DNA of 32,740 bases. It comes from Acaryochloris sp. IP29b_bin.148. Its GTDB lineage: Bacteria > Cyanobacteriota > Cyanobacteriia > Thermosynechococcales > Thermosynechococcaceae. Each line of letters opens with the position of its first letter. Position 1 is the stretch's first letter. A program made the translations under genes and the position numbers. A model generated the notes under the pieces. That model searched no databases, had not been told where the DNA came from, and saw only the letters and a program-made list of their open reading frames with translations. Below, one piece after another: positions 8,057-16,595 of the stretch. The stretch covers positions 1 through 32,740 of the forward strand of contig NZ_JANQOY010000203.1 in NCBI RefSeq assembly GCF_028285565.1. The letters run 5' to 3'.

Positions 8057-9637
8057 CTAACCCACTTGGGGAAAGCGCTCTCTATATAATTCAGTGATGG
8101 TATCAATCACCTCAGTGATAGTGAGACCATCCGTATTAAGTTCAACCGCATCATAGGCTTTGCGCAGGGGGGCCACGTTGCGTTGGCTGTCCTGTTGATC
8201 ACGAGCTGCAATCAGCTGTTCCAATTCAGTCTGAGACTGTGGGGGTAAGTTTTGGTTCTGCAAGTCCTGCTGGCGGCGGCGGGCTCGCTCTTCAATGGAA
8301 GCCGTTAAGAAAATTTTGAGCCCGGCTTCGGGAAAGACATGGGTACCAATATCGCGACCTTCGGCGATAATTCCCCCTTGGCGGCCCAGGCGTTGTTGTT
8401 GTTTGACGAGGGCTTCCCGGACGGGGAATTGAGCGGCAACCGCAGATACCTGAGCCGTCACCTCTGGCGTGCGAATGGCCTGAGTCACCTCCTGCTGATT
8501 TACCCAGACTTGGGGAGGCTGTTGAGGATCGGGATGGGGTTTTAGCTCGATATTGCACTGTTCTACTAGCTCTGCGATCGCAAAAGTATCCGAGACTTCA
8601 ACCTGTTTTTCTAGCGCCAGCCAAGCCACCGCCCGATACATCGCTCCCGTATCTAGGTATTGCAAGCCTAAGGCTTGAGCACAGCGACGAGTCACCGTGG
8701 ACTTGCCCGCGCCCGCTGGCCCATCAATCGCTAGAATCGGTAACCGGGCATCCAAGATCATATTGTCGATTAAGCGCGCCGAACCCACCCGAGCCGCAAT
8801 AGCGACCAGTCCTTGAGTGGTGATTTGTTCTAGGGGTTGCAGGGTGGCAGGATCCACTAGATCGATATAGTCCACTTCAACTTCAGGTTCCTTAGCCAAG
8901 GTTTGGGCAACGGTGGTGAGAATAGAGTTGCGATCGCAACTCCCTCCGTAAAACGTATGCTGAGCCGCTTGCAGGCTATGGTGCAAGATCATGGCTTGCT
9001 GTGCTTCTTGGACCTTTAAGTACTGGTTGCGAGAACTGAAGGCCAGTCCTGTGGCCTCACGGATCAGCGGACAGGGAACAATCGTGACCGCTAGATTCAA
9101 ATCGTGGACCAGGCGTTGAATAATCGCCAGCTGCTGAGCATCCTTTTGGCCAAAGTAAGCTCGATCAGGCTGGACAATATTTAGTAATTTCAAAACGATG
9201 GTGGCGACCCCGGTGAAATGATCGGGACGGTGAGGGCCACAGAGTCGTGCAGTGAGCGAGGCAGGTGGAACGACCTGAGTGAGTGGCGGTTTAGCCAGGA
9301 TGGTGTCTACTGAGGGTGCAAAAATGGCGTCCACACCCTGCGCATGGCATAAGGCTTGGTCTTGCTCCAAGGTTTGGGGGTATTCTGCCAAGTCTTCATG
9401 GGCCGCAAACTGAAGAGGATTGACAAAGATACTGACAATCACGCATTGATTTTCTTGACGAGCCCGTTGAATCAGACTGAGATGCCCGGCATGTAACGCC
9501 CCCATCGTCGGCACCAAGCCAACCTGACCCATCACCGTGCTAGACGGTTCTACTGCAACCGCTTGTGCAGAGTGAGAAAAACGATGCAAGAAATGCCGAA
9601 GCCCTGACACCGTTCGGATGATGGGAACATGGTTCAT
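8057..9637 (-). CDS. panC/cmk: Bifunctional pantothenate synthetase / cytidylate kinase
   Basis: This cyanobacterial fusion protein of about 526 residues has two domains. The N-terminal half joins pantoate and beta-alanine with ATP to make pantothenate: it has PTMGALHAGH (HIGH-type nucleotide motif), NPLQF, the FGQKDAQQ loop and SSRNQYL. The C-terminal half is cytidylate kinase, phosphorylating CMP/dCMP: Walker A GPAGAGKST, DTGAMYRA, and AEGRDIGTHVFP. I chose ATG at 9637 (MNHVPIIRTVSGL) because homology starts there; the frame is open to another ATG at 9682 that would add 15 unconserved residues. Both activities are cytoplasmic. The domain fusion is normal for cyanobacteria. Confidence 0.95.
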   Translation of the reverse strand: MNHVPIIRTVSGLRHFLHRFSHSAQAVAVEPSSTVMGQVGLVPTMGALHAGHLSLIQRARQENQCVIVSIFVNPLQFAAHEDLAEYPQTLEQDQALCHAQGVDAIFAPSVDTILAKPPLTQVVPPASLTARLCGPHRPDHFTGVATIVLKLLNIVQPDRAYFGQKDAQQLAIIQRLVHDLNLAVTIVPCPLIREATGLAFSSRNQYLKVQEAQQAMILHHSLQAAQHTFYGGSCDRNSILTTVAQTLAKEPEVEVDYIDLVDPATLQPLEQITTQGLVAIAARVGSARLIDNMILDARLPILAIDGPAGAGKSTVTRRCAQALGLQYLDTGAMYRAVAWLALEKQVEVSDTFAIAELVEQCNIELKPHPDPQQPPQVWVNQQEVTQAIRTPEVTAQVSAVAAQFPVREALVKQQQRLGRQGGIIAEGRDIGTHVFPEAGLKIFLTASIEERARRRQQDLQNQNLPPQSQTELEQLIAARDQQDSQRNVAPLRKAYDAVELNTDGLTITEVIDTITELYRERFPQVG

Positions 9638-9830
9638 TACAGTTGGGAAACGTGGATCTGGCAGTACAACCAACAGAATCAATGGCCTAGTGCTGGCAGC
9701 AATCGAGCACTGTCGGCGACATGATTTGTCTCTTCGTTAGTGTATCGCTTGTTGTCGGCAGGTGTCAGGCCCCCTAGCCATGAGGACTGGCAGGCAATCA
9801 GCGCCTGATCGCCTGATCGATCCTCCGCTC

Positions 9831-10754
9831 TCAATTTTGAGGGGGGGTGTTTGAAGCATTCAGGTTGGTAACGGGCTGTAGCATGGCGCTAAATTTGGAA
9901 AAATCAAAACTGCGTGGATCGGCACGTTCGCCAGAGCGATCGACCTTGGCATGAGTCGTGACCCGTTGAATCGGCACCCCTGTTCGAGCAATCAGCCAAG
10001 CCAGTGATTGATACTGGGCTTCTGTATAGCCGCTGTGAACCGGACCATTGTGGTTCCCATCCGCTGGCGTTTCTAGCGAAATGTGATAGGCAAAGTTGTT
10101 CACTGACGCTGGTAAGTTGGCATTGGTTTGTACCGCTTCAGGACCATTGGCCCCCACAAATACGGAATTACCGGCACCATAGGCTCGTTTTTCAGGTGGG
10201 ACAAGGTAAACAATCGTGCCATCTAAAAAAATTAAAGCGTGGTAACTGACCTGATCCTCATCTCGGGGATGGGGCGTTTGAAAGGTGTTAATAGCACTCA
10301 TGGCTGAGCCAACCGTCTCATGGAGCACAATCAGCCAGTTATTTTGAACCGCTTGTCCGTGAACATTGGCAGCAAATCGCTCACCATAGTTCGTGGGATG
10401 AACATCCGCTTTTGCCTCTCGCGGTTGGGGATATGACGAGGTGGCAAGGGTGGGTGGGAGTTGTGTTGCTGGCGGTGGTGGAGTGATGGGGGCGGGATTG
10501 GGGCGGGGGACAGGAGAAGCCGGGGATGTGGGGGGAACCGCTTTAGGATCTTCCAGCACAATATCAGGTTTAAACTGAGGCAAATCCGTGGGATTCAACG
10601 TTGAAGAGGGGCCAGTGGGCTGACTTGGATTGTTGCGAGCAGAAGAAGAAGAAGAGGCCTCTTTCTCCGTAACACTCCAGAATCCAAAAGCGCTGGTGAT
10701 CAGACCCGCCGTAACGGATAGCACTAACGTGAGGAAAACTTTGTTTCTTGTCAT
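9831..10754 (-). CDS. Exported N-acetylmuramoyl-L-alanine amidase (Amidase_2)
   Basis: The 307-residue protein has an N-terminal signal or anchor helix (about residues 6-27), a Ser/Pro-rich linker (about 30-110) with proline runs, and an Amidase_2 domain over the C-terminal 180 residues. Expected zinc ligands are visible: the histidine in IVLHETVG, the histidine in VTTHAKVDRSG, and the aspartate in RADPRSFD. VSYHALIFLDGTIVYLVP is the typical core strand. It should cut the amide bond between muramic acid and the stem peptide in the periplasm. The long proline linker suggests that it reaches into the wall. It is divergent from the aspartyl protease gene. Confidence 0.9.
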   Translation of the reverse strand: MTRNKVFLTLVLSVTAGLITSAFGFWSVTEKEASSSSSARNNPSQPTGPSSTLNPTDLPQFKPDIVLEDPKAVPPTSPASPVPRPNPAPITPPPPATQLPPTLATSSYPQPREAKADVHPTNYGERFAANVHGQAVQNNWLIVLHETVGSAMSAINTFQTPHPRDEDQVSYHALIFLDGTIVYLVPPEKRAYGAGNSVFVGANGPEAVQTNANLPASVNNFAYHISLETPADGNHNGPVHSGYTEAQYQSLAWLIARTGVPIQRVTTHAKVDRSGERADPRSFDFSKFSAMLQPVTNLNASNTPPQN

Positions 10755-10987
10755 GGTTTAACTGTCTTCCAACCGGAGTTCAAGCAGAGAGCGACCTATG
10801 TTCATTCGGTGTATTGGTTAGAGAATGAATACATTAGCAGAATTTTATTTCTACTTATAACGATCATATACGTCAATAAACGATAAGAAAGTTAATATTA
10901 CAACTTTTTGGCTAAAAGAAGCGCTAAAACTTACGTTGGATAAGGCCCATTTTTGACGTTGCTAAGGGTGTTCAGGCATCCATCGCA

Positions 10988-12082
10988 ATGCAGCTGAGCG
11001 ATCTGAGAACACAAATGCACCATTCACAGCAAACAACAGGACCCAGACGATGGGGATTCCTGTTCACAACTTTAATGTGGGGAGCTTTAAGTACGAGTGG
11101 TTTATCCCTTCCTCAATATGAGGGGACTGAGAATCGGCCGACCACTGAGATCAGTCACATTCTGGCCTCTCGATCAGAGAAAACCTCTGTATCGGCCATT
11201 GTGCAATTACAAGGTTTAGAGGTACCCGCGCCGCGAATAAAAGGGCAGGCACGCTTACCCTTGTCAGCTTTGCCAGGCACCTCTGTTTACACCTTAAATG
11301 GGCAGCTCCAGCGTTTATCAACCCGTTGGCTAGTGGATACTGGCGCATCAACGTCGATGGTTGCCACTCCAGTCGTAACCGCACTGAACTTAAAAGGACA
11401 ACCTATTCCCAATCAACGTTTGGCGTTTGCAGTGGCGGGCAATGACTGCCCTAATCTGGATGCCACCCTGCATCAGTTACCCGCATTACAACTGCAAGAG
11501 GTGCAGGTGGAGGGGTTACAAGGACTGCAGTTTGCCAATACCGTGATTCCTGCAGACCTTTCTGGGGTCTTGGGGATGGATGTTCTCAGCCAATTTGATT
11601 TATACCTGCATCCAGGAAAGTCAACGCTGAGCTTGCTCCCACCAACGCCACTTCCCAAAGATGCGATCGCAACCGCAGTTCCCTTAGAAAAAAAACTCGG
11701 CGTTATGGTGGCCCAACTCCAAATCAATGGTCAAGGGCCGTTTCGGGTGTTGTTGGATACGGCAGCAGAGAGTACGTTTATTTCCGAGCAAGTGGCAGCA
11801 CGCCTTAACCTTGATGCGGCCACCCTGAGTCCGATCCAAATTCGGGGCTTCTGTGGTTTAGAAAACGCGATGCGATCGCAACTTAATTCTGTCACCCTGC
11901 ATCAGCACCAACGCCGCGATTTGGAAGTGATTATTTTGTCCTCCAGTATTCTCAAAGTGCTCAAAGTAGACGGCATTCTGGGCCAAAACTTTCTCCGTCA
12001 CTATCAGCAATATTGGCGGTTTAATTCAGACTCAGGTAGCCTGCTGTTGGTCCCTCTAGCTCGCTCGACCCCTGCCAACTAA
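10988..12082 (+). CDS. Exported two-lobed retropepsin-like aspartyl protease
   Basis: The protein has 364 residues with an N-terminal signal-like hydrophobic segment (about residues 23-44). Two similar lobes follow, each with an active-site-like motif: WLVDTGASTS with Asp at residue 117 and VLLDTAAEST with Asp at residue 257. Each lobe ends in a matching flap/hydrophobic motif (GVLGMDVLSQFDLYL and GILGQNFLRHYQQYW). The duplication mimics a pepsin-like pair within one chain, whereas most bacterial members have one lobe and dimerise. The second motif has Ala for the usual Gly. ATG at 10988 is used; ATG at 11018 is also possible. It is likely periplasmic; the substrate is unknown. Confidence 0.8.
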   Translation: MQLSDLRTQMHHSQQTTGPRRWGFLFTTLMWGALSTSGLSLPQYEGTENRPTTEISHILASRSEKTSVSAIVQLQGLEVPAPRIKGQARLPLSALPGTSVYTLNGQLQRLSTRWLVDTGASTSMVATPVVTALNLKGQPIPNQRLAFAVAGNDCPNLDATLHQLPALQLQEVQVEGLQGLQFANTVIPADLSGVLGMDVLSQFDLYLHPGKSTLSLLPPTPLPKDAIATAVPLEKKLGVMVAQLQINGQGPFRVLLDTAAESTFISEQVAARLNLDAATLSPIQIRGFCGLENAMRSQLNSVTLHQHQRRDLEVIILSSSILKVLKVDGILGQNFLRHYQQYWRFNSDSGSLLLVPLARSTPAN

Positions 12083-12141
12083 AATTTGACCGTCAGTAGG
12101 ATTGACCTTACAGATTTTTGAAGCTACAAGGTATTGCCCTA

Positions 12142-12648
12142 CTAGCTGATCGTCTCTCCCGGCACAAACTTGAGGGATACGCCGTTCATGCAATATCGTT
12201 TGCCTGTGGGGCGAGGACCATCATTAAACACATGTCCCAGATGCCCACCACAACGATGGCAGTGAACTTCCGTTCGGGGTAAAACCAAATCGAAATCAAC
12301 GGAGGTGTCTACAGCACCCTTAATCGGGGCATAAAAACTAGGCCAGCCTGTACCGCTATTAAACTTGGTCTCTGAGGTGAACAAGGGCAAATCACAACCT
12401 GAACAGCGATAAAGCCCCTCACCATATTCCTTATCTAAGGGGCTACTCCGAGGACGTTCAGTTCCTTTTTCTCGCAAAACGTGGAACTGCTGAGGGGTAA
12501 GCACTTGACGCCATTCATCTTCTGTTTTGGTGACTTCAAAGACTTCGGCAGCCGTGGCCTTGCTCGACAACCATTTGGGTAAAAGATTGGACAAATCGGT
12601 TGTTCCCATAAGTGCTGTTCCTACCTTCAGTAAGGCTCTTCTTTTCAT
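12142..12648 (-). CDS. msrB: Peptide-methionine (R)-S-oxide reductase, exported
   Basis: This MsrB reduces methionine-R-sulfoxide in proteins. The domain spans about residues 35-165, with two zinc CxxC pairs (CSGC and CHRC), the family signature SGTGWPSF, and the catalytic cysteine in RYCMNGVSL near the C-terminus. I start it at ATG 12648 (MKRRALLKVG); the frame extends to 12705 but those residues look non-coding. The N-terminus has a twin arginine followed by ALLKVGTALMG, resembling a Tat signal, so export to the periplasm is likely. That placement is inference. It appears monocistronic. Confidence 0.92.
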   Translation of the reverse strand: MKRRALLKVGTALMGTTDLSNLLPKWLSSKATAAEVFEVTKTEDEWRQVLTPQQFHVLREKGTERPRSSPLDKEYGEGLYRCSGCDLPLFTSETKFNSGTGWPSFYAPIKGAVDTSVDFDLVLPRTEVHCHRCGGHLGHVFNDGPRPTGKRYCMNGVSLKFVPGETIS

Positions 12649-13025
12649 AATTCGATCTCTCAGTGGATGCGTCGCAGCCCGTCTCAAAACAACGACTCGA
12701 CCCATTATTCAGGATAAACGAAATCCTCGTGTCGCTGGTCTAAAGGCACACCAATGCGGCTTACCCTCTGTTTCACCACTACTCATTTACCCCACTTTGA
12801 AGCCTTGCTATCCAGCCAAAAACCTAGATCGCGGCTTGCATATTCATACTCATTACGGGTATGATTTAATTAATGCGTAGTCGTTATGACTTTGTATAAA
12901 GAATGAAGTGTTATCCAAAGAGTGAATTGCAGCTGCGTCTTATTGACAATATGCAAATACTTTAAGGAGGGTCGAATTCCTTCTCACTCTTGCCTTGCAA
13001 TCTATTGATCAGCTTTGGAGGAGCT
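12649..13025. other. 377-base gap, no recognised gene
   Basis: This lies between divergent msrB and the small ORF at 13026. An open plus frame at 12527-12880 is a shadow running into msrB and has no family resemblance. TTGACA at 12943-12948 resembles a -35 box, but no convincing -10 follows at the right distance. I see nothing else here. Confidence 0.5.
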
Positions 13026-13208
13026 ATGTTTACCCTCTTTGTCGCCAATGCTATTCCGCTTTATGGCCCTGTTCAATCAACCCCTCAAACTCGACCTCGA
13101 CAGCTACAGGCCATTGAGTTAGCCGCTTTCGGCATGCTTTTGGGTGGAATTAGGGTGATGTCTAATCATCTAGCCAATACCTTGCTAAATCAGTTTATTA
13201 GCGGATAA
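13026..13208 (+). CDS. Small hydrophobic protein, unknown function
   Basis: The 60-residue ORF starts at ATG 13026, which has an excellent ribosome binding site (GGAGGAG, about 2-8 bases upstream). The frame can be opened to a TTG at 12990, but the strong site favours the ATG. It has a short N-terminal hydrophobic segment (FTLFVANAIPLYG), a polar middle with threonine, proline and arginine, and a second hydrophobic stretch (IELAAFGMLLGGIRVM). No family was recognised. The binding site is the main support for its being translated. Confidence 0.45.
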   Translation: MFTLFVANAIPLYGPVQSTPQTRPRQLQAIELAAFGMLLGGIRVMSNHLANTLLNQFISG

Positions 13209-13292
13209 GCAAAATATTTTTAGAGATCTAAAGATTATCAAGCCAGTGAACCAAGAACTTAGAATCTCATCGAACTTATCAGTAGTTGTAGC

Positions 13293-13607
13293 CTAACTAT
13301 TCCCTTCTGGCGCGGGTTTAAAATCAATTGAAAGGCCCACTGCATTGAGGACAGCAACTAGCGTTGCCAGCGTTGGACTGCCGTCCTCTGACAATAGACG
13401 GTAAAGATGATGGCGAGTAATGTCAGCTTCAGTCGCGATGTCTTTTACCTTGCCATTGGCCTGAAGAACATTTTTGAGTGCCAGTAAGAATGCTTCTGTA
13501 TTACCGTCTTTCAGCATTTCATCAAGAGCAGTTTTTAAGTATGTTGCGGCATAGTTCGCATTTTTGAGTCTAATCAATAAATCATCTTGATAGCTTTTAA
13601 TTGGCAC
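13293..13607 (-). CDS. Antitoxin, HI1420/HigA-like helix-turn-helix protein
   Basis: The 104-residue protein has a C-terminal helix-turn-helix: GKVKDIATEADITRHHLYRL, followed by SPTLATLVAVLNAVGLSIDF. This is the pattern of putative addiction-module antidotes of the HI1420 type. The start codon is GTG (13605-13607), three bases after the toxin's TGA, so translation is probably coupled to the toxin. Toxin-first order is usual for this family. It should neutralise the toxin by direct binding and repress the shared promoter; this follows from family knowledge. Confidence 0.88.
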   Translation of the reverse strand: MPIKSYQDDLLIRLKNANYAATYLKTALDEMLKDGNTEAFLLALKNVLQANGKVKDIATEADITRHHLYRLLSEDGSPTLATLVAVLNAVGLSIDFKPAPEGNS

Positions 13608-13610
13608 AGT

Positions 13611-13949
13611 TCACTTCCCTCTAAGTTCATCCTGATAAGTTATCCATAGCTTTTGTGCAGCCTTGACATCCTTATTCTGTTGTTTCTTCGAACCACCAAC
13701 CAGTAACAACACAATCTGCCCTTGCAGCCGACCAAAATAGATCCGATAACCTGGACCAAAAAAGAAACGCAGCTCATAAATGCCTTCTCCCACACTCTTA
13801 TGATCACCAAAGTTACCTAATTTGACTCGATCAAGACGGACGTCAATTCTTGCTTGAGTTTGAAGGTCTAACGTTCTAAACCATTCGTCAAAAGGGCACT
13901 GGCCAGTCGGAGTGACATATTTTTGTAGGTCCCAATTTTGTTGGCTCAT
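13611..13949 (-). CDS. Toxin, HI1419/RelE-ParE-like
   Basis: The 112-residue protein resembles the phage-derived Gp49-like/HI1419 toxin family of the RelE superfamily. Typical features are the N-terminal PFDEWFRTLD segment, the basic ARIDVRLDRVKLGNFGDHKS helix, the core strands YELRFFFGPGYRIYFGR, and LLLVGGSKKQQNKDVKAAQK near the C-terminus. Members are usually ribosome-dependent mRNA interferases; that activity is inferred here. It is the first gene of a two-gene operon with its antitoxin. The AT-rich stretch 13950-14010 should hold the operon promoter. Confidence 0.88.
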   Translation of the reverse strand: MSQQNWDLQKYVTPTGQCPFDEWFRTLDLQTQARIDVRLDRVKLGNFGDHKSVGEGIYELRFFFGPGYRIYFGRLQGQIVLLLVGGSKKQQNKDVKAAQKLWITYQDELRGK

Positions 13950-14084
13950 TGTACCTTCAGTTTAGGACTCGCCACATATATACAACAAGGATAAATTATG
14001 ATGCAGGAATTTGTATTATATTGTAGTATGCAATGGGAGCCTGCATAAATCGAGATTCACGCGGCAGGATCAGTTTCCACTATC

Positions 14085-15902
14085 ATGGCCAGCTACAAAG
14101 ATATTGTTCGATACTATCGGCAATACTGGGGGATTTCTTTGCTCAGCATTGCTGCCACCAGTCTGTTTGAGATTATCGATCTGGTGGTTCCCTACGCCAT
14201 TGGTCAAATTCTTAATGTGCTGTCTCGGCAACCCTTGGATGCGCCGCTGCAAGCCTTTATTGCTCAAATTTCGGCCATCACCCGCCTGCCCATCAGTCGT
14301 TCTCTGTCCCTATGGACCTTGTTGGGTATCATCTTTTTGGTAACCGTAGTGCGGGCACCGATTCAGCCCTGGATTGGAGGCTGGTTTCATTGGGCGATAC
14401 CGTTAAGGGCAAAACGCGATCGCACTCGTCAAGTCCTGGAAAAAATCCTCACCCTGCCCCTAGATTTCTACGACGAAAACAATCCGGGTCGAATTGCAGG
14501 TCGAGTCGCTCGGGGTGTCACCAACCATACCTGGACCTATCCTGAAATTGCAGGGCAATTTATTCCCAAACTCATGCGGGTATTGGGGATTTTTCTGGTG
14601 ATTTGGCTCATTGATTGGCCGATCGCCATTATCTTCCTGATTTCCTTTATCGTTATTTTCACCTTTAGTCTTTGGGACTTACGATTACTGATCAAGCGAG
14701 AAGAAGTCCTCGATCGCTATATCGAAAACACCGAAAGTCGGACCTCGGAAATCATCACTAATATCAAAACCGTCAAAGCCTTTGCCACCGAAGCAGCTGA
14801 ATTGGACCGTCAGCAACAGCGACTGGATCGAGAAATGCAGGTGGTGCTCTTTCGGATTCATAAAGGCTATGTCAAACTGGCTACCTGGCAACGAACCATT
14901 GTTCAAGGCTGTGTATTTGGTGTGTTGACGTTGACTCTAATGGCAACGGTGCGGGGGGATATTTCCCTGGGCCATTTTGTCACCACCCTAACGGTATCCA
15001 GTATGGCCTATGCCGAGATTGAGCCGTTAAGCATGGTGGCTGAATTCTTTGCTCGCCGATATGCCTCCATGTTGCGACTGCATGAATTTATGCAGCATCC
15101 GAGTGGCGCTGATGCGTCGAACTTAAATCAGGAAGCCGTTCAAGACAATCCCTATCGCTTCTCTGGCAAGCTAGAGCTGTGCAATCTTAGCTTTGGCTAC
15201 GATACCAACCAGCCCGTACTACAAAATATCAACCTTACGGTTCAGCCCTGTCAGACCGTGGCCCTGGTGGGGCGATCAGGGTCAGGGAAATCCACCTTAG
15301 TCAAACTACTGTTTCGCTACTTTGAACCCCATACGGGCCAAATCCTGATGGATGGCCAAGATATTCGCACCCTTGATGTGGCTCGATATCGTCGTCGTCT
15401 GGCGATTGTCCACCAAGATGTGGATATTTTTAATGGCACGGTCTTAGAAAACCTCACCTACGGCAATCCTCAAGTCCATTTTGACCAGGTACAATCCGCC
15501 TGCCAAATTGCCAAAGTAGACGAGTTTGTCCATCAGCTACCCCAAGGCTATGCCACCGTGGTGGGAGAACGAGGGGTCAGACTATCGGGGGGGCAGCGCC
15601 AGCGACTGGGGATTGCTCGGGCTTTAATTGTTGATCCAGATGTTCTGGTCTTTGATGAAGCAACGTCCAGCCTCGATTACGAATCAGAACGAACGATTCA
15701 ATTGGCTATGCGCTCGCTACTAGGAACACGAACGCTGCTGATTATTGCACACCGCCTGAGCACTGTCCGAGAAGCCGATCAAATTGTCGTTCTTGATCAA
15801 GGTCGAATTGCAGAAGTGGGTAACCATGATCAACTTCTGCACTATGGGGGCATTTATCATCGACTCCATACCCTGCAAGAAACAGGTGAACTGCGGGTAT
15901 AG
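14085..15902 (+). CDS. ABC exporter, fused permease and ATPase
   Basis: This 605-residue half-transporter has a type IV ABC exporter membrane domain (about residues 1-320, several helices, starting near 17) and an ATPase domain (about 350-600). Walker A is GRSGSGKST (about 395), the Q-loop IVHQDVDIFNGTV, signature LSGGQRQRLGIARAL (about 500), Walker B VLVFDEATS, D-loop SSLD and H-loop IIAHRLS. There is no N-terminal C39 peptidase, so it would not itself cleave the double-glycine peptides encoded downstream. It should work as a homodimer. The substrate is unknown: lipid, peptide and drug are all possible. The ATG at 14085 has only a weak upstream site. Confidence 0.92.
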   Translation: MASYKDIVRYYRQYWGISLLSIAATSLFEIIDLVVPYAIGQILNVLSRQPLDAPLQAFIAQISAITRLPISRSLSLWTLLGIIFLVTVVRAPIQPWIGGWFHWAIPLRAKRDRTRQVLEKILTLPLDFYDENNPGRIAGRVARGVTNHTWTYPEIAGQFIPKLMRVLGIFLVIWLIDWPIAIIFLISFIVIFTFSLWDLRLLIKREEVLDRYIENTESRTSEIITNIKTVKAFATEAAELDRQQQRLDREMQVVLFRIHKGYVKLATWQRTIVQGCVFGVLTLTLMATVRGDISLGHFVTTLTVSSMAYAEIEPLSMVAEFFARRYASMLRLHEFMQHPSGADASNLNQEAVQDNPYRFSGKLELCNLSFGYDTNQPVLQNINLTVQPCQTVALVGRSGSGKSTLVKLLFRYFEPHTGQILMDGQDIRTLDVARYRRRLAIVHQDVDIFNGTVLENLTYGNPQVHFDQVQSACQIAKVDEFVHQLPQGYATVVGERGVRLSGGQRQRLGIARALIVDPDVLVFDEATSSLDYESERTIQLAMRSLLGTRTLLIIAHRLSTVREADQIVVLDQGRIAEVGNHDQLLHYGGIYHRLHTLQETGELRV

Positions 15903-15918
15903 TTTTTTCACCGAAAAG

Positions 15919-15953
15919 AGGGCTCTTGGTTAAAGGCAGGGAGTCCTTTTTTG
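15919..15953 (+). terminator. Intrinsic terminator of the ABC exporter gene
   Basis: AGGGCTC (15919-15925) pairs with GAGTCCT (15941-15947) through seven pairs including one G-U, with a 15-base loop and a run of T after it. It lies 16 bases past the stop. It suggests that the exporter is not cotranscribed with the peptide genes, though readthrough is possible. Confidence 0.5.
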
Positions 15954-16204
15954 GTCGTCCTTTTTCAGTCAACACCTGTCCTGATCACAGCTTGATCGGT
16001 CGGCTCTCGTCTCTTTGCGCCTGGCGCACGACCAAGCTATGAACAACTCAGAGTGGGATACAGCAACAGTAGAGGTGTCCTAAATCACCGTGAAACACCT
16101 CAGACATCACTGAATGACTCAAAATCTGATGGTCTAATGCATACAGTAACAAGTTGATACGCGCTTCTAAGCGCTATTCATCATCTATCCTTTGAGGTTA
16201 AACC

Positions 16205-16438
16205 ATGTCTGAATTATTTACTGAATTATCTGATCAACAGCAAGAACTCGTCGCTGGTGGTGCCATTACTACGCTCAATCTCAATGCCACAAGCTTCTAC
16301 TCTGATACTGAGGTGTTGGGTTCTAATGGAGTAGCTGCTTCTGGTCCTGGTGGATCAGCTGCTGCGGGTAACATTGCTGGCGCGAACCAAGAAATCTTTA
16401 CCAATGCGTTCAGCCTGCAAGCCGGTACAGTTGACTAG
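16205..16438 (+). CDS. Double-glycine leader peptide, bacteriocin-like, copy 1
   Basis: The 77-residue precursor has a leader MSELFTELSDQQQELVAGG ending in a double glycine at residues 18-19, the usual cut site of C39 peptidase-transporters. The core of 58 residues is rich in Gly, Ala, Ser, Asn and Thr, has no cysteine, contains SGPGGSA and ends in VD. It resembles cyanobacterial bacteriocin-type precursors with an ELSDEQQE-VAGG leader. The first 31 residues are identical to copy 2. A ribosome site TTGAGG lies about 7 bases upstream. A 6-bp inverted repeat (16161-16174) sits in the upstream region. No modification enzyme is adjacent, so the product may be unmodified. Confidence 0.8.
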   Translation: MSELFTELSDQQQELVAGGAITTLNLNATSFYSDTEVLGSNGVAASGPGGSAAAGNIAGANQEIFTNAFSLQAGTVD

Positions 16439-16595
16439 TCCTCGGACTGAGTCGAATGACCAGCCTTAATCGTCAGGGCTGCTCAAGGTTGGAATGAGTG
16501 ATTTTATTCCTTCAGCAGACTTCAGCATCACCCTCTGCGCTTTTAGCCGTCCCTGACTTTCGTTCAATCTACACACTTATATGCGGGGTAAAACC

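Noticed and set aside
8292..8558. ORFs inside panC-cmk on both strands
   Set aside because: Shadows of the conserved cytidylate kinase domain in other frames.
12527..12880. 117-residue plus-strand ORF
   Set aside because: Mostly antisense to msrB and with no protein-like pattern in the remaining part.
16072..16101. GAGGTGT/ACACCTC inverted repeat upstream of the first peptide gene
   Set aside because: Only 7 bp with a 16-base loop; too weak to call an operator.
16461..16481. CAGCCTT/AGGGCTG hairpin between the two peptide genes
   Set aside because: Short stem with a G-U pair and no T-run; it cannot be called a terminator, though attenuation is possible.
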